Shown: piece after piece, positions 1 to 5,468 of the stretch
Layout: the number at the start of each line of letters is the position of its first letter
How positions within the stretch are numbered: position 1 is the stretch's first letter
Origin: Candidatus Roizmanbacteria bacterium CG_4_10_14_0_2_um_filter_36_35
Lineage (GTDB): Bacteria; Patescibacteriota; Microgenomatia; UBA1406; GWC2-37-13
Assembly (NCBI GenBank): GCA_002792355.1
Contig: PFOE01000062.1
Location: 1-6,216 of the forward strand
Direction: 5' to 3'
DNA: 6,216 nucleotides
Notes under the pieces: model-generated
Database searches by the model: none
Told to the model about the DNA's origin: nothing
Seen by the model: only the letters and a program-made list of their open reading frames with translations
Translations under genes and position numbers: made by a program

Positions 1-416
1 TTAATGCCGGAAAACTTGTTTTATGTAATCGATACAGTCCTTCAGATATATATCAAGCTGTTAAAGTAAAACCAAAAGAGCAAAGCGAATTTCTTTCATG
101 GACCGATCAACTGGAACACGAAGTTTTTGCTATTCCTAGACCCGATCTGGTAATAGTTCTCTATGTTCCTTTTATATTCGCTCAAAAACTAATCGAGTTA
201 AAAAATAAGAGATCTTATTTAAATGGCAAAGATAAAGACCAGTATGAAGAAGATATAAAATATCTTGAGAGAGTGGAAAAAATGTATTTATTAATGATTA
301 AAAAAAATAAACACTGGGTAAAAATTGATTGTGTCAAAAACGGAAAAATTCTTTCGCCCGAGGTTATTCATCAAAAAATTCTAGGGATTCTTCGGAAAAA
401 GGGCTATATATCGTAA
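1..416 (+). CDS. tmk: Thymidylate kinase (dTMP kinase), C-terminal part, 5' truncated by window edge
   Basis: The reading frame is open from base 3 and ends at TAA 414-416, giving 137 residues; the N-terminal P-loop half lies outside the window. dTMP kinase phosphorylates dTMP to dTDP with ATP in the cytosol. The visible part begins with the family's strand and DR(Y/H)-type motif, here GKLVLCNRYSPSDIYQ, with Asn in place of the usual Asp before Arg, followed by the Ser and Tyr-Gln that shape the dTMP site. Next come a 'P-DLVIVLYVPF' strand, a LID-like segment rich in Lys/Asp/Glu (RSYLNGKDKDQYEED), and a C-terminal helix and strand region with Tyr-Leu-Leu and HWVKID. This layout (LID with a D..YE pattern, then a 'yl..v...Y' helix) fits the dTMP kinases of archaea and CPR bacteria. 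Family assignment is fairly secure; it rests on about 60-65% of a normal protein (about 210 residues). Confidence 0.8.
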   Translation, partial: NAGKLVLCNRYSPSDIYQAVKVKPKEQSEFLSWTDQLEHEVFAIPRPDLVIVLYVPFIFAQKLIELKNKRSYLNGKDKDQYEEDIKYLERVEKMYLLMIKKNKHWVKIDCVKNGKILSPEVIHQKILGILRKKGYIS

Positions 417-419
417 TAT

Positions 420-448
420 TTGACAAACCTTTCTTTTCCTGATAAGCT
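420..448 (+). promoter_or_regulatory. Possible promoter upstream of the Ig-domain gene
   Basis: A perfect -35 hexamer TTGACA (420-425) begins 4 bases after the tmk stop codon. The -10 match is poor: GATAAG (441-446, 15-bp spacer) or TAAGCT (443-448, 17-bp spacer). Either would start transcription within a few bases of the ATG at 458, which has no Shine-Dalgarno sequence. The position agrees with the two stronger near-leaderless promoters in this window, but the weak -10 keeps this tentative. Confidence 0.4.
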
Positions 449-457
449 TGTAACTAT

Positions 458-871
458 ATGGACAAAAAATTAGCGAGTTTGTTAATTCTTTTTCTTTTAA
501 TTTTCGGACTATTTATTGGTTTAGTTGTCTTTAACCAACCAATCAGAACTTTTACCAGAGCCAGTGAAGAATTGATACCTTCATCAGAAAGCTCATTAAT
601 TTTTGCCTGGCCTTTAACTGCTAAGGCCGGTAATAAAGAAAAAGTCGACATTAATATATTTGTACGAAACGCAAAAAATCTTCCGCTGGCTAACAAAAAA
701 GTTAGCCTAGAAGCAAACCTGGGAACAGTTGCTGCTGTTTCTGATATCACTGATAAATCAGGTAAGGCCACTTTTAGTTTAACTTCTTCTGATCCGGGCG
801 TCGCTGAAATAAAGGGGATTATTGACAATCAAATTCAAATCAAACAGAATATAACAATTAAGTTTGAATAA
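458..871 (+). CDS. Small membrane-anchored protein with a bacterial Ig-like (Big_1/invasin-type) domain
   Basis: The protein has 137 residues. Residues 7-25 form one strongly hydrophobic helix after a short Lys-rich start (MDKKL), so it is either a signal-anchor or an uncleaved signal peptide; no lipobox cysteine or sortase motif is present. A Thr/Ser/Glu linker (about 31-46) leads to a beta-rich region, about 62-136. That region shows the pattern of bacterial Ig-like domain 1: 'LPLANKKVSLEANLGTV', then 'DITDKSGKATFSLTSS', then 'PGVAEIKG' and a terminal strand. Its exact role is unknown; such domains usually act as stalks or binding modules outside the membrane, and a single one on a short anchor suggests a small cell-surface protein. 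The ATG at 458 is chosen because it opens directly into the basic N-terminus and anchor helix. It follows tmk by 41 bp on the same strand and probably has its own promoter. Confidence 0.75.
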   Translation: MDKKLASLLILFLLIFGLFIGLVVFNQPIRTFTRASEELIPSSESSLIFAWPLTAKAGNKEKVDINIFVRNAKNLPLANKKVSLEANLGTVAAVSDITDKSGKATFSLTSSDPGVAEIKGIIDNQIQIKQNITIKFE

Positions 872-877
872 GATTCC

Positions 878-940
878 AATCTACGAATGAATCCTAATTT
901 ACTAATATTTGTTAATTAGGATAAATTAGTAGATTAGTAT
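878..940 (+). repeat. A/T-rich direct and inverted short repeats between the Ig-domain gene and galU
   Basis: AATCTACGAAT (878-888) recurs 18 bp later as AATTTACTAAT (896-906), and again in inverted form as ATTAGTAGATT (925-935). A further near-copy, ATTAGTAT, lies at 933-940. A shorter perfect 9-bp inverted repeat, ATCCTAATT (891-899) with AATTAGGAT (914-922), overlaps the same bases, so two alternative hairpins are possible. The region is non-coding. It could be a small dispersed repeat element, but only one full copy is visible here. Confidence 0.6.
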
Positions 941-948
941 CATTTTTT
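891..948 (+). terminator. Possible weak intrinsic terminator before galU
   Basis: Bases 891-906 can pair with 925-940 over 16 positions, with one G-U pair and one C-U mismatch, leaving an 18-nt loop. Two bases later comes a run of six T (943-948). This is the geometry of a rho-independent terminator, but the stem is almost entirely A-U and therefore weak. If it works it would end the Ig-domain transcript 20 to 80 bases after its stop codon. It would also leave galU (ATG at 956) with very little room for its own promoter. Confidence 0.4.
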
Positions 949-955
949 GGGCACT

Positions 956-1834
956 ATGAAAAAAATCACCAAGGTAGTCATCCCAGCGGCTGGTTTTGGT
1001 ACTAGATTTTTACCTCAAACCAAAGCAATGCCAAAAGAAATGCTACCCATTGTTGACAAGCCAGTCATTCAATATGTGGTTGAAGAAGCGATCGATTCCG
1101 GAATCACTAATATTATCATTATTACCGGTTCCAATAAGAGGGCAATCGAAGATCATTTTGATGTATCATCAGAAGATCTGGTTAAAAATCTCACTCAGGG
1201 TAAAAAACTTCATCTTTTAAAAGAAATCGAAAGGATATCCGAAATGGCTAACTTTATCTATATCCGGCAAAAAGGACCCTATGGTAATGGAACGCCTGTT
1301 TTAACCGCTGAACCAGCTATAGAAAACGAACCGTTTGCGGTTCTCTGGGGTGATGAATTCATTTACTCAAAACCTCCACGATTAGCCCAAATGATAAAAG
1401 TTTACGAAAAACTCGGCGGTGTGATTATTTCCGGAGTGAAGATTGAAAAAAAAGAGGACTTAAAAAGATATGGAATCGCTGACTTGACTCATGTAGATAA
1501 AAATGTCTATCGGATTAATAAAATTGTCGAAAAACCTGAATTTAATGAAGCCCCATCCAATATCGCTACCCACGGCGGTTACATTTTGCCTCCAGAAATT
1601 TTCTCGGCTCTAAAAAGGATTAAGCCCGGTAGAGGCGGTGAGATCTGGTTAACCGACGCTATTAACCTTCTTAAGAAAGAGGGAATTCCTGTTTATACGG
1701 TTGTCATTGAAAACGGAAAATATTACGATACCGGCAATAAATTCGAATACTTAAAGACCGTCATCGCGTTCGCTCTTACCCACAAGGAAATCAACGGCGA
1801 CTTCCGAACCTTCCTAAAATCACTAAAAATTTAA
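956..1834 (+). CDS. galU: UTP-glucose-1-phosphate uridylyltransferase (UDP-glucose pyrophosphorylase)
   Basis: It makes UDP-glucose and pyrophosphate from UTP and glucose-1-phosphate, supplying glycan and envelope synthesis in the cytosol. The 292 residues match the normal bacterial GalU length (about 290-300). Visible motifs: the nucleotide-binding loop IPAAGFGTRFLPQTKAMPKE (residues 9-28), followed by MLPIVDKPVIQYVVEEA; VLWGDEF (129-135) with the metal-binding Asp; RYGI (171-174); the sugar-site VEKP (191-194); GGEIWLTDAI (227-236); and YYDTGNKFEYLKT (256-268) with the second metal Asp. The segment aligned with the usual GLGHAVL reads GNGTPVL, which I believe is a CPR variant. The ATG at 956 is preferred because it begins directly at MKKITKVVIPAAG; the in-frame TTG at 947 would add only three residues and overlap the T-run. 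No good Shine-Dalgarno sequence is present (only GGG, 949-951). RmlA-type thymidylyltransferase is less likely because of the KEMLPIVDKP and LTDAI motifs. Confidence 0.93.
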   Translation: MKKITKVVIPAAGFGTRFLPQTKAMPKEMLPIVDKPVIQYVVEEAIDSGITNIIIITGSNKRAIEDHFDVSSEDLVKNLTQGKKLHLLKEIERISEMANFIYIRQKGPYGNGTPVLTAEPAIENEPFAVLWGDEFIYSKPPRLAQMIKVYEKLGGVIISGVKIEKKEDLKRYGIADLTHVDKNVYRINKIVEKPEFNEAPSNIATHGGYILPPEIFSALKRIKPGRGGEIWLTDAINLLKKEGIPVYTVVIENGKYYDTGNKFEYLKTVIAFALTHKEINGDFRTFLKSLKI

Positions 1835-1891
1835 AATTGGAATGAATTCGAGACAGGATCCGTTTTAAGAAAATTCGCTTTTAATATTCAA

Positions 1892-1920
1892 TTGAAAAAC
1901 TAGCTTATCGTTGTTAAAAT
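1892..1920 (+). promoter_or_regulatory. Sigma-70-type promoter of the rpsB cluster, near-leaderless
   Basis: The -35 box TTGAAA (1892-1897), a 17-bp spacer and the -10 box TAAAAT (1915-1920, 5 of 6 consensus bases) are preceded by an extended -10 TG at 1912-1913. Initiation 6-7 bases after the -10 box would fall near 1926-1927, only 3-4 nt before the rpsB ATG at 1930. No Shine-Dalgarno sequence is present, so translation from a leaderless or nearly leaderless transcript is implied. The rest of the galU-rpsB gap (1835-1891) holds no hairpin with a T-run. Confidence 0.75.
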
Positions 1921-1929
1921 GTAAAGATT

Positions 1930-2628
1930 ATGACTAATATTGACAAAAAGGTTAAAGAGCTCTTTGAAGCTGGTTGTCACCTCGGACACAAAACCAATAA
2001 AATTCATCCAAAAGCCAAAAAATATATTTACACCATCGATAACGGTTCTTCCATTATCGACTTAACTAAAACTGTCAATCTTCTAGAAAAAGCTAAGGAG
2101 TTTATCCGTGATCTTGCTAAAAATAATAAAACTTTGTTAATTGTCGTCACTAAGAGAATCGTCTCCAATTTTACCGCCGATCTTTGCCAAAAAAATAACT
2201 TTTCACATGTTACAGTTAAATGGCCAGCCGGTCTGCTGACTAATTTTGAGACTATCAGCAAAAACGTCAAGAAATTGAAAAAAATGCGTGAGGAAAAAGA
2301 ACAGGGTGAATGGAGTAAATTCGTCAAACACGAACAGATAAAATTCCAAAAGGAATTAAATAAGCTCGAAAAATTTTATAGCGGCATCTCCATGCTAGAA
2401 AAACTTCCCGATGCTCTTTTTATTGTTGATATAAAAAATGAAAAAAATGCCGTTAAGGAAGCTTTGGAAAAAAAGATTCCTATTGTTGCCATAGTCGATA
2501 CCAACGTTAACCCCGATGCCATAAACTACCCAATTCCAGGCAACGACGACGCTTCGACATCAATAGAATATTTTGTGAAAGAAATTATAGAGACATATGT
2601 ACGATATAAAAAAGCTCAAACAACTTAG
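1930..2628 (+). CDS. rpsB: 30S ribosomal protein S2
   Basis: S2 is a late-assembling protein of the small ribosomal subunit, bound between head and body, and helps recruit S1 where S1 exists. The 232 residues are close to the family norm. Diagnostic stretches: LFEAGCHLGHKTNKIHPKAK (11-30), NGSSIIDLTKTVNLL (38-52), IVVTKR (71-76), KWPAGLLTNFETI (97-109, matching the RWLGGxLTNFxTI signature), SGISMLEKLPDALFIVD (151-167), and IPIVAIVDTNVNPDAINYPI (183-202) followed by PGNDDAS. The central helical hairpin (about 108-150) is Lys/Glu-rich. It is the first gene of a cluster whose later members overlap or nearly touch. Its own 3' end overlaps tsf by 32 nt, and it starts immediately after a strong promoter. 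Confidence 0.97.
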   Translation: MTNIDKKVKELFEAGCHLGHKTNKIHPKAKKYIYTIDNGSSIIDLTKTVNLLEKAKEFIRDLAKNNKTLLIVVTKRIVSNFTADLCQKNNFSHVTVKWPAGLLTNFETISKNVKKLKKMREEKEQGEWSKFVKHEQIKFQKELNKLEKFYSGISMLEKLPDALFIVDIKNEKNAVKEALEKKIPIVAIVDTNVNPDAINYPIPGNDDASTSIEYFVKEIIETYVRYKKAQTT

Positions 2629-3046
2629 AAAACAAACCGATGTTTCCTTTTCTCTTTGCAAAAAAGCTCTTGAGGAAACAAAAAATAATTTGGAAGAAGC
2701 AAAAAAACTCTTAACCAAGTGGGGAGCAGATAAGATCAAAGATAAGGTCGGAAGAAAAACAAATTCAGGAGCCATATTTTCTTATGTTCACCACAATAAA
2801 AAAGTTGCATCATTGATCGAACTTTTATGCGAGACTGATTTCGTTTCCGCAAACAAAGATTTCCAATATTTAGGAACAGAACTAGCGATGCAAGTGGCTT
2901 CGCTTAAAGCAGAAAAAATCGTAGAATTGATGAAACAAGAATATATTCGCGATCCGTCGAAAAAAATCTCTGATTTAATAAAAGAGGCGATATTAAAGTT
3001 TGGTGAAAATATAATAATAAATAAAATTATCCGTTTGGAAATTTAA
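2597..3046 (+). CDS. tsf: Elongation factor Ts, short form
   Basis: EF-Ts releases GDP from EF-Tu during elongation. The 149 residues start with the UBA-like N-terminal domain (about 1-45), where LRKQTDVSFSLCKKALEE corresponds to the family's LRxxTGAGMMDCKKALEE. After a linker, the core gives GAIFSYVHHNKKVASLIEL and then CETDFVSANKDF (78-89); the TDFV residues (80-83) are those that contact EF-Tu. The C-terminus reads FGENIIINKIIRLEI (135-149), equivalent to the GENIxxRRFxR end of the Thermus protein. Compared with the 196-residue Thermus form, about 45 residues are missing between LAMQVASLKAEK (97-107) and IRDPSKKISDLIKE (117-130). That lost piece normally carries the GRLxK and LEQPFVKD region. 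The start at 2597 is the only ATG that gives the N-terminal domain, and it lies inside the rpsB end, so translation is probably coupled. Confidence 0.92.
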   Translation: MYDIKKLKQLRKQTDVSFSLCKKALEETKNNLEEAKKLLTKWGADKIKDKVGRKTNSGAIFSYVHHNKKVASLIELLCETDFVSANKDFQYLGTELAMQVASLKAEKIVELMKQEYIRDPSKKISDLIKEAILKFGENIIINKIIRLEI

Positions 3047-3047
3047 A

Positions 3048-3605
3048 ATGGATACTACTTCACAATTTAAGATTAACTGCCAAAAAGTCATCGGCTCTTT
3101 AAAAGAAGACCTTAAGTCAGTCCGCACCGGCCGTGCCAGTCCTTCGCTCGTTGAAAATTTAATTGTTGAAACATATGGAGGTTCAACACGGTTGAAGTTG
3201 ATGGAGTTATCCACCATAGTCACCGAAGGACCAATCGCTTTGTCGATTACCCCTTTTGATCCGTCAACAATCCAAGATATTGAAAGAGCCACTTTAAAAT
3301 CTCCTTTAGGGTTATCACCGATAGTCCAGGGTAATCGGATAATTTTAAAGATTCCGCCTTTGTCAATCGAACAAAGAGAAAAGTTTATAAAAACAGCCGT
3401 AGAAAAAATCGAGGAGAAAAAAAATCAAATAAGAAATCTCCGTGATGACGTTAGAAAATCTATAAAAACCTCCTTCGAAAAAAAAGAGACTACCGAAGAC
3501 GAAAAATTTAGATTGGAAAAAGAAATTGACAATATCAGTACTCAGTTTATGGAAGAAATTCAAATAGTACGCGATAAAAAAGAAACAGAAATAAGAGAAG
3601 TATGA
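3048..3605 (+). CDS. frr: Ribosome recycling factor
   Basis: RRF acts with EF-G to split the post-termination ribosome into subunits. At 185 residues it has the standard length. It shows SVRTGRASPSLVENLIVETY (24-43) at the end of the first long helix, the beta domain with ITPFDPSTIQDIERATLKSP (67-86) and LGLSPIVQGNRIILKIPPLS (87-106), EQREKF (108-113), and the second and third helices. IRNLRDDVRK (128-137) holds the conserved functional Arg; the following residue is Asp where E. coli has Arg. TTEDEKFRLEKEIDNIS (148-164) and a KETEI end complete the three-helix bundle. It begins 1 nt after the tsf stop. The UMP kinase gene pyrH, which normally separates tsf and frr, is absent. Its stop overlaps the rseP start in ATGA (3602-3605). 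Confidence 0.97.
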   Translation: MDTTSQFKINCQKVIGSLKEDLKSVRTGRASPSLVENLIVETYGGSTRLKLMELSTIVTEGPIALSITPFDPSTIQDIERATLKSPLGLSPIVQGNRIILKIPPLSIEQREKFIKTAVEKIEEKKNQIRNLRDDVRKSIKTSFEKKETTEDEKFRLEKEIDNISTQFMEEIQIVRDKKETEIREV

Positions 3606-4867
3606 TAATTTTAATCTTCATCCTAACCCTTGCCTTATTAGTCCTTGTCCACGAGTTTGGTCATTTTTTAGCCGCCAAAAAAAACGGAGTTAGAGTAGAG
3701 GAATTTGGTTTTGGTCTTCCGCCAAGAATTTTCGGGATTAAAAAAGGCGAAACTCTATATAGCATCAATCTGCTTCCTTTTGGCGGTTTTGTCAAACTTT
3801 ATGGTGAAGAATATCACGAGATAAAAAGTAAATCTTTATCCAACCGTGCTTTTATAAATAAAAAACCCTGGGTAAAATCTCTAATTGTTATCGGTGGAGT
3901 AATAGGTAATTTTCTTTTAGGCTGGATTCTTATTTCATATCTTTTTACCCAAGGAGTTCCTGTCCCAACCAATAAAATTATTATCGATAAAATTAATGTC
4001 AACTCACCAGCAGCGAAAGTTAACCTAAAACCAGGAGACCAGATTCTAAAAATAATTACTGGCCTTTCACAAAACCAATCAGAACCAATAAAACACCAGG
4101 TGAAAAAAGGAGAATATCTATGGATGATTGCCAGTCATTATTTAAACTCCGGTTATAAAACTTATGATATCGCCAGATTTAATAATATTAAAAATCCCAG
4201 CCTAATCTTTGAGTTTCAAATAATAAAAATACCTCAGGTAAAAAATCAAAAAAATTATTCTTTATCTAAAAAAGAGTTTATCTTAAAAAACAGTGAAGAG
4301 ATGATTGAGATAACTAAAAAATATTCTGGACAGGAGATCACTTTAGAGATAGAAAGAAACGGTCAGAAAAACGAAGTCTCAGTTAATCCTCGAAAAAATC
4401 CTCCAAAAGGTGAGGGACCAATCGGGGTCGTAGTCACTTCCTATGTGGAAAAAAAATTCCCTTGGTATCAAGCCCCTTTTTATGGACTCATAGAAGCCTC
4501 AAGAATTAGCTATAAAATTGCTGTTGAAATTATTAAAGTTCTTATCCAATTAGTGACTTTTCAAAAACCTCAAGTAGAAGTTGCCGGACCGGTTGGCATT
4601 GTCAGATATGCAGAAACAGCAATTAAATTCGGTAAAAATGCCTATCTGGAATTAATTGCCCTTCTTTCTTTCAATCTCGCGATCATTAATATTCTTCCTT
4701 TCCCGGCATTAGACGGCGGTAGATTAATGTTTATACTTTATGAAGGCGTTACCAAAAAAAAACCCAATAAGAATATAGAGAAATATGTAAATCTGATTGG
4801 AATGTTAATTTTGCTTTCTTTAGCTTTGATAATAACGATAAACGATATTATTAAAATCTATAAATAA
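3602..4867 (+). CDS. rseP: RseP-type site-2 membrane metalloprotease with a LysM module inserted in its PDZ domain
   Basis: This is an intramembrane zinc protease of the S2P/M50 family, which cleaves transmembrane anchors such as anti-sigma factors or leftover signal peptides. It has 421 residues. TM1 (about 1-25) carries the zinc site HEFGH (17-21), followed by FGFGLPPRIFGIKKGE and LPFGGFVKLYGE (58-69). TM2 is about 93-115. The PDZ domain opens with VNSPAAKVNLKPGDQILKI (133-151), is broken by a LysM module (about 164-213), and resumes with KKEFILKNSEEMIEI and GQEITLEIERNG (243-254). GPVGI (329-333), TM3 (about 347-366) with NILPFPALDGG (363-373, Asp371 the third zinc ligand) and TM4 (about 395-415) follow. 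All catalytic residues are present, so the protease should be active. By family topology the PDZ and LysM face outside the membrane. It overlaps frr by ATGA, implying coupled translation. The usual neighbours uppS, cdsA and dxr are missing between frr and rseP. Confidence 0.95.
   Translation: MIILIFILTLALLVLVHEFGHFLAAKKNGVRVEEFGFGLPPRIFGIKKGETLYSINLLPFGGFVKLYGEEYHEIKSKSLSNRAFINKKPWVKSLIVIGGVIGNFLLGWILISYLFTQGVPVPTNKIIIDKINVNSPAAKVNLKPGDQILKIITGLSQNQSEPIKHQVKKGEYLWMIASHYLNSGYKTYDIARFNNIKNPSLIFEFQIIKIPQVKNQKNYSLSKKEFILKNSEEMIEITKKYSGQEITLEIERNGQKNEVSVNPRKNPPKGEGPIGVVVTSYVEKKFPWYQAPFYGLIEASRISYKIAVEIIKVLIQLVTFQKPQVEVAGPVGIVRYAETAIKFGKNAYLELIALLSFNLAIINILPFPALDGGRLMFILYEGVTKKKPNKNIEKYVNLIGMLILLSLALIITINDIIKIYK
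4091..4240 (+). other. LysM peptidoglycan-binding module encoded within rseP
   Basis: Residues 164-213 of the RseP-like protein read as a complete LysM. HQVKKGEYLWMIASHYLNSG matches the 'Y.V+kGDtLw.IA..yy..g' half, then YKTYDIARFNNIKNPSLI, then FQIIKIPQV matches the 'GQ.L.IP' final strand. The only clear departure is Phe for the usual Gly before Gln (residue 205). LysM modules bind N-acetylglucosamine-containing glycans such as peptidoglycan. Here it sits in the loop after the first PDZ strands, flanked by short polar linkers (GLSQNQSEPI before, KNQKNYSLS after), so the PDZ fold could close around it. Confidence 0.88.
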
Positions 4868-4870
4868 GAA

Positions 4871-4899
4871 TTGAATTTTGTCATTTATCATTTTATAAT
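4871..4899 (+). promoter_or_regulatory. Sigma-70-type promoter of the tandem kinase genes, leaderless
   Basis: TTGAAT (4871-4876) is followed after exactly 17 bp by a perfect TATAAT (4894-4899). Only five bases separate the -10 box from the ATG at 4905. Transcription starting at the usual distance would begin at or within a base of the start codon, giving a leaderless mRNA. No Shine-Dalgarno sequence precedes the ATG. The promoter starts 3 bases after the rseP stop codon, and there is no terminator hairpin between the two genes. Confidence 0.78.
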
Positions 4900-4904
4900 G
4901 TTTT

Positions 4905-5468
4905 ATGCTTACTTCCTTTGTCTCTAAATATCGCCTCATCACTGTATCCGGTAAAGTGGCTGTTGGGACAACCACTCTGGCAAAAAATCTTTCCCATATC
5001 TTAAGTTGGGTACATATTAATTTCGGAGCCCTTCAACGAGAGTTCGATCGAAAACATGGCATCAATGAAAATAAGCAGGGAGCGACTACCCGTTCTGACG
5101 AACACGAAAAAAGCATGGAGGGCCGGGGCGAAAAAGTATTGAAAACGGGAAAAAATATCATTTATGAAGCTTGGTTGTCTGGTTTCTTAGCAAGAAACTG
5201 TAAAGATGTTTTAAGGGTTCTTCTTGTCTGTTCCCATACTGATATAAAAGTTGATCGAATTGTCAATCGGGAAAATATTTCTGTCGAAGAGGCAAAACAT
5301 TGGATCAAACAAAGAGAAGAAGAAAATGAAAAAAAGTGGAAAAAACTTTATGGCAATTATGAATTTTGGGATCCAAAATATTATAACTTAGTGATTGATA
5401 CTTACTATTCCGGACCGATGGAAACCCTAGGAAAAGTTTTAGATAAAATTGGATTCAGGCATAAATGA
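4905..5468 (+). CDS. Cytidylate kinase-like NMP kinase, GTTT P-loop type (first of a tandem pair)
   Basis: This 187-residue P-loop kinase resembles the short cytidylate kinases best known in archaea, which phosphorylate CMP or dCMP with ATP. ITVSGKVAVGTTTLAKNL (12-29) is the P-loop, with Thr at the Walker A Lys position; archaeal-type enzymes commonly show GTTT there. It continues with NFGALQREFDRKHGI (39-53) in place of the usual 'aG.iFR..A...G', IIYEAWLSGFLA (85-96, equivalent to the 'viEgrLa' strand), VLRVLLVCSHTD (102-113), RIVNRENISVEEAKHWIKQR (118-137, the LID with its Arg residues), KLYG (147-150) and YYNLVIDTYYSGPMETLGKV (159-178). The precise substrate is not established. The ATG at 4905 fits the promoter spacing. 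Its stop overlaps the following paralogue by ATGA, so the two form one operon. Confidence 0.75.
   Translation: MLTSFVSKYRLITVSGKVAVGTTTLAKNLSHILSWVHINFGALQREFDRKHGINENKQGATTRSDEHEKSMEGRGEKVLKTGKNIIYEAWLSGFLARNCKDVLRVLLVCSHTDIKVDRIVNRENISVEEAKHWIKQREEENEKKWKKLYGNYEFWDPKYYNLVIDTYYSGPMETLGKVLDKIGFRHK

Noticed and set aside
454..828. Long minus-strand open frame opposite the Ig-domain gene
   Set aside because: It is the complement of a gene with a clear anchor helix and Ig-like domain, has no recognisable motif, and is best explained as a shadow frame.
947..955. TTG at 947 as the galU start
   Set aside because: It would add only Met-Gly-Thr before the family-like MKKITKVVIPAAG and would start within the T-run; the ATG at 956 fits better.
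1840..1849. GAATGAAT shared with 885-892 as a second copy of the repeat cluster
   Set aside because: Only eight bases match in an A/T-rich background, which is expected by chance.
1835..1891. Possible galU terminator
   Set aside because: Only a poor, bulged AATTG/CAATT pairing with a loop of roughly 40 nt can be formed, and no T-run follows it.
2993..3292. Minus-strand open frame across the tsf/frr junction
   Set aside because: It lies opposite two well-recognised genes, and its translation shows no family pattern.
4751..4763. Nine-A run in rseP as a slippage or frameshift site
   Set aside because: The frame continues intact into TM4 on the far side, and A-runs of similar length are common in this A/T-rich sequence.
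4915..4973. Missing Walker A lysine as a sign of a dead kinase
   Set aside because: The GTTT form of the P-loop is usual in archaeal-type cytidylate kinases, and the other conserved regions are intact, so loss of activity cannot be concluded.
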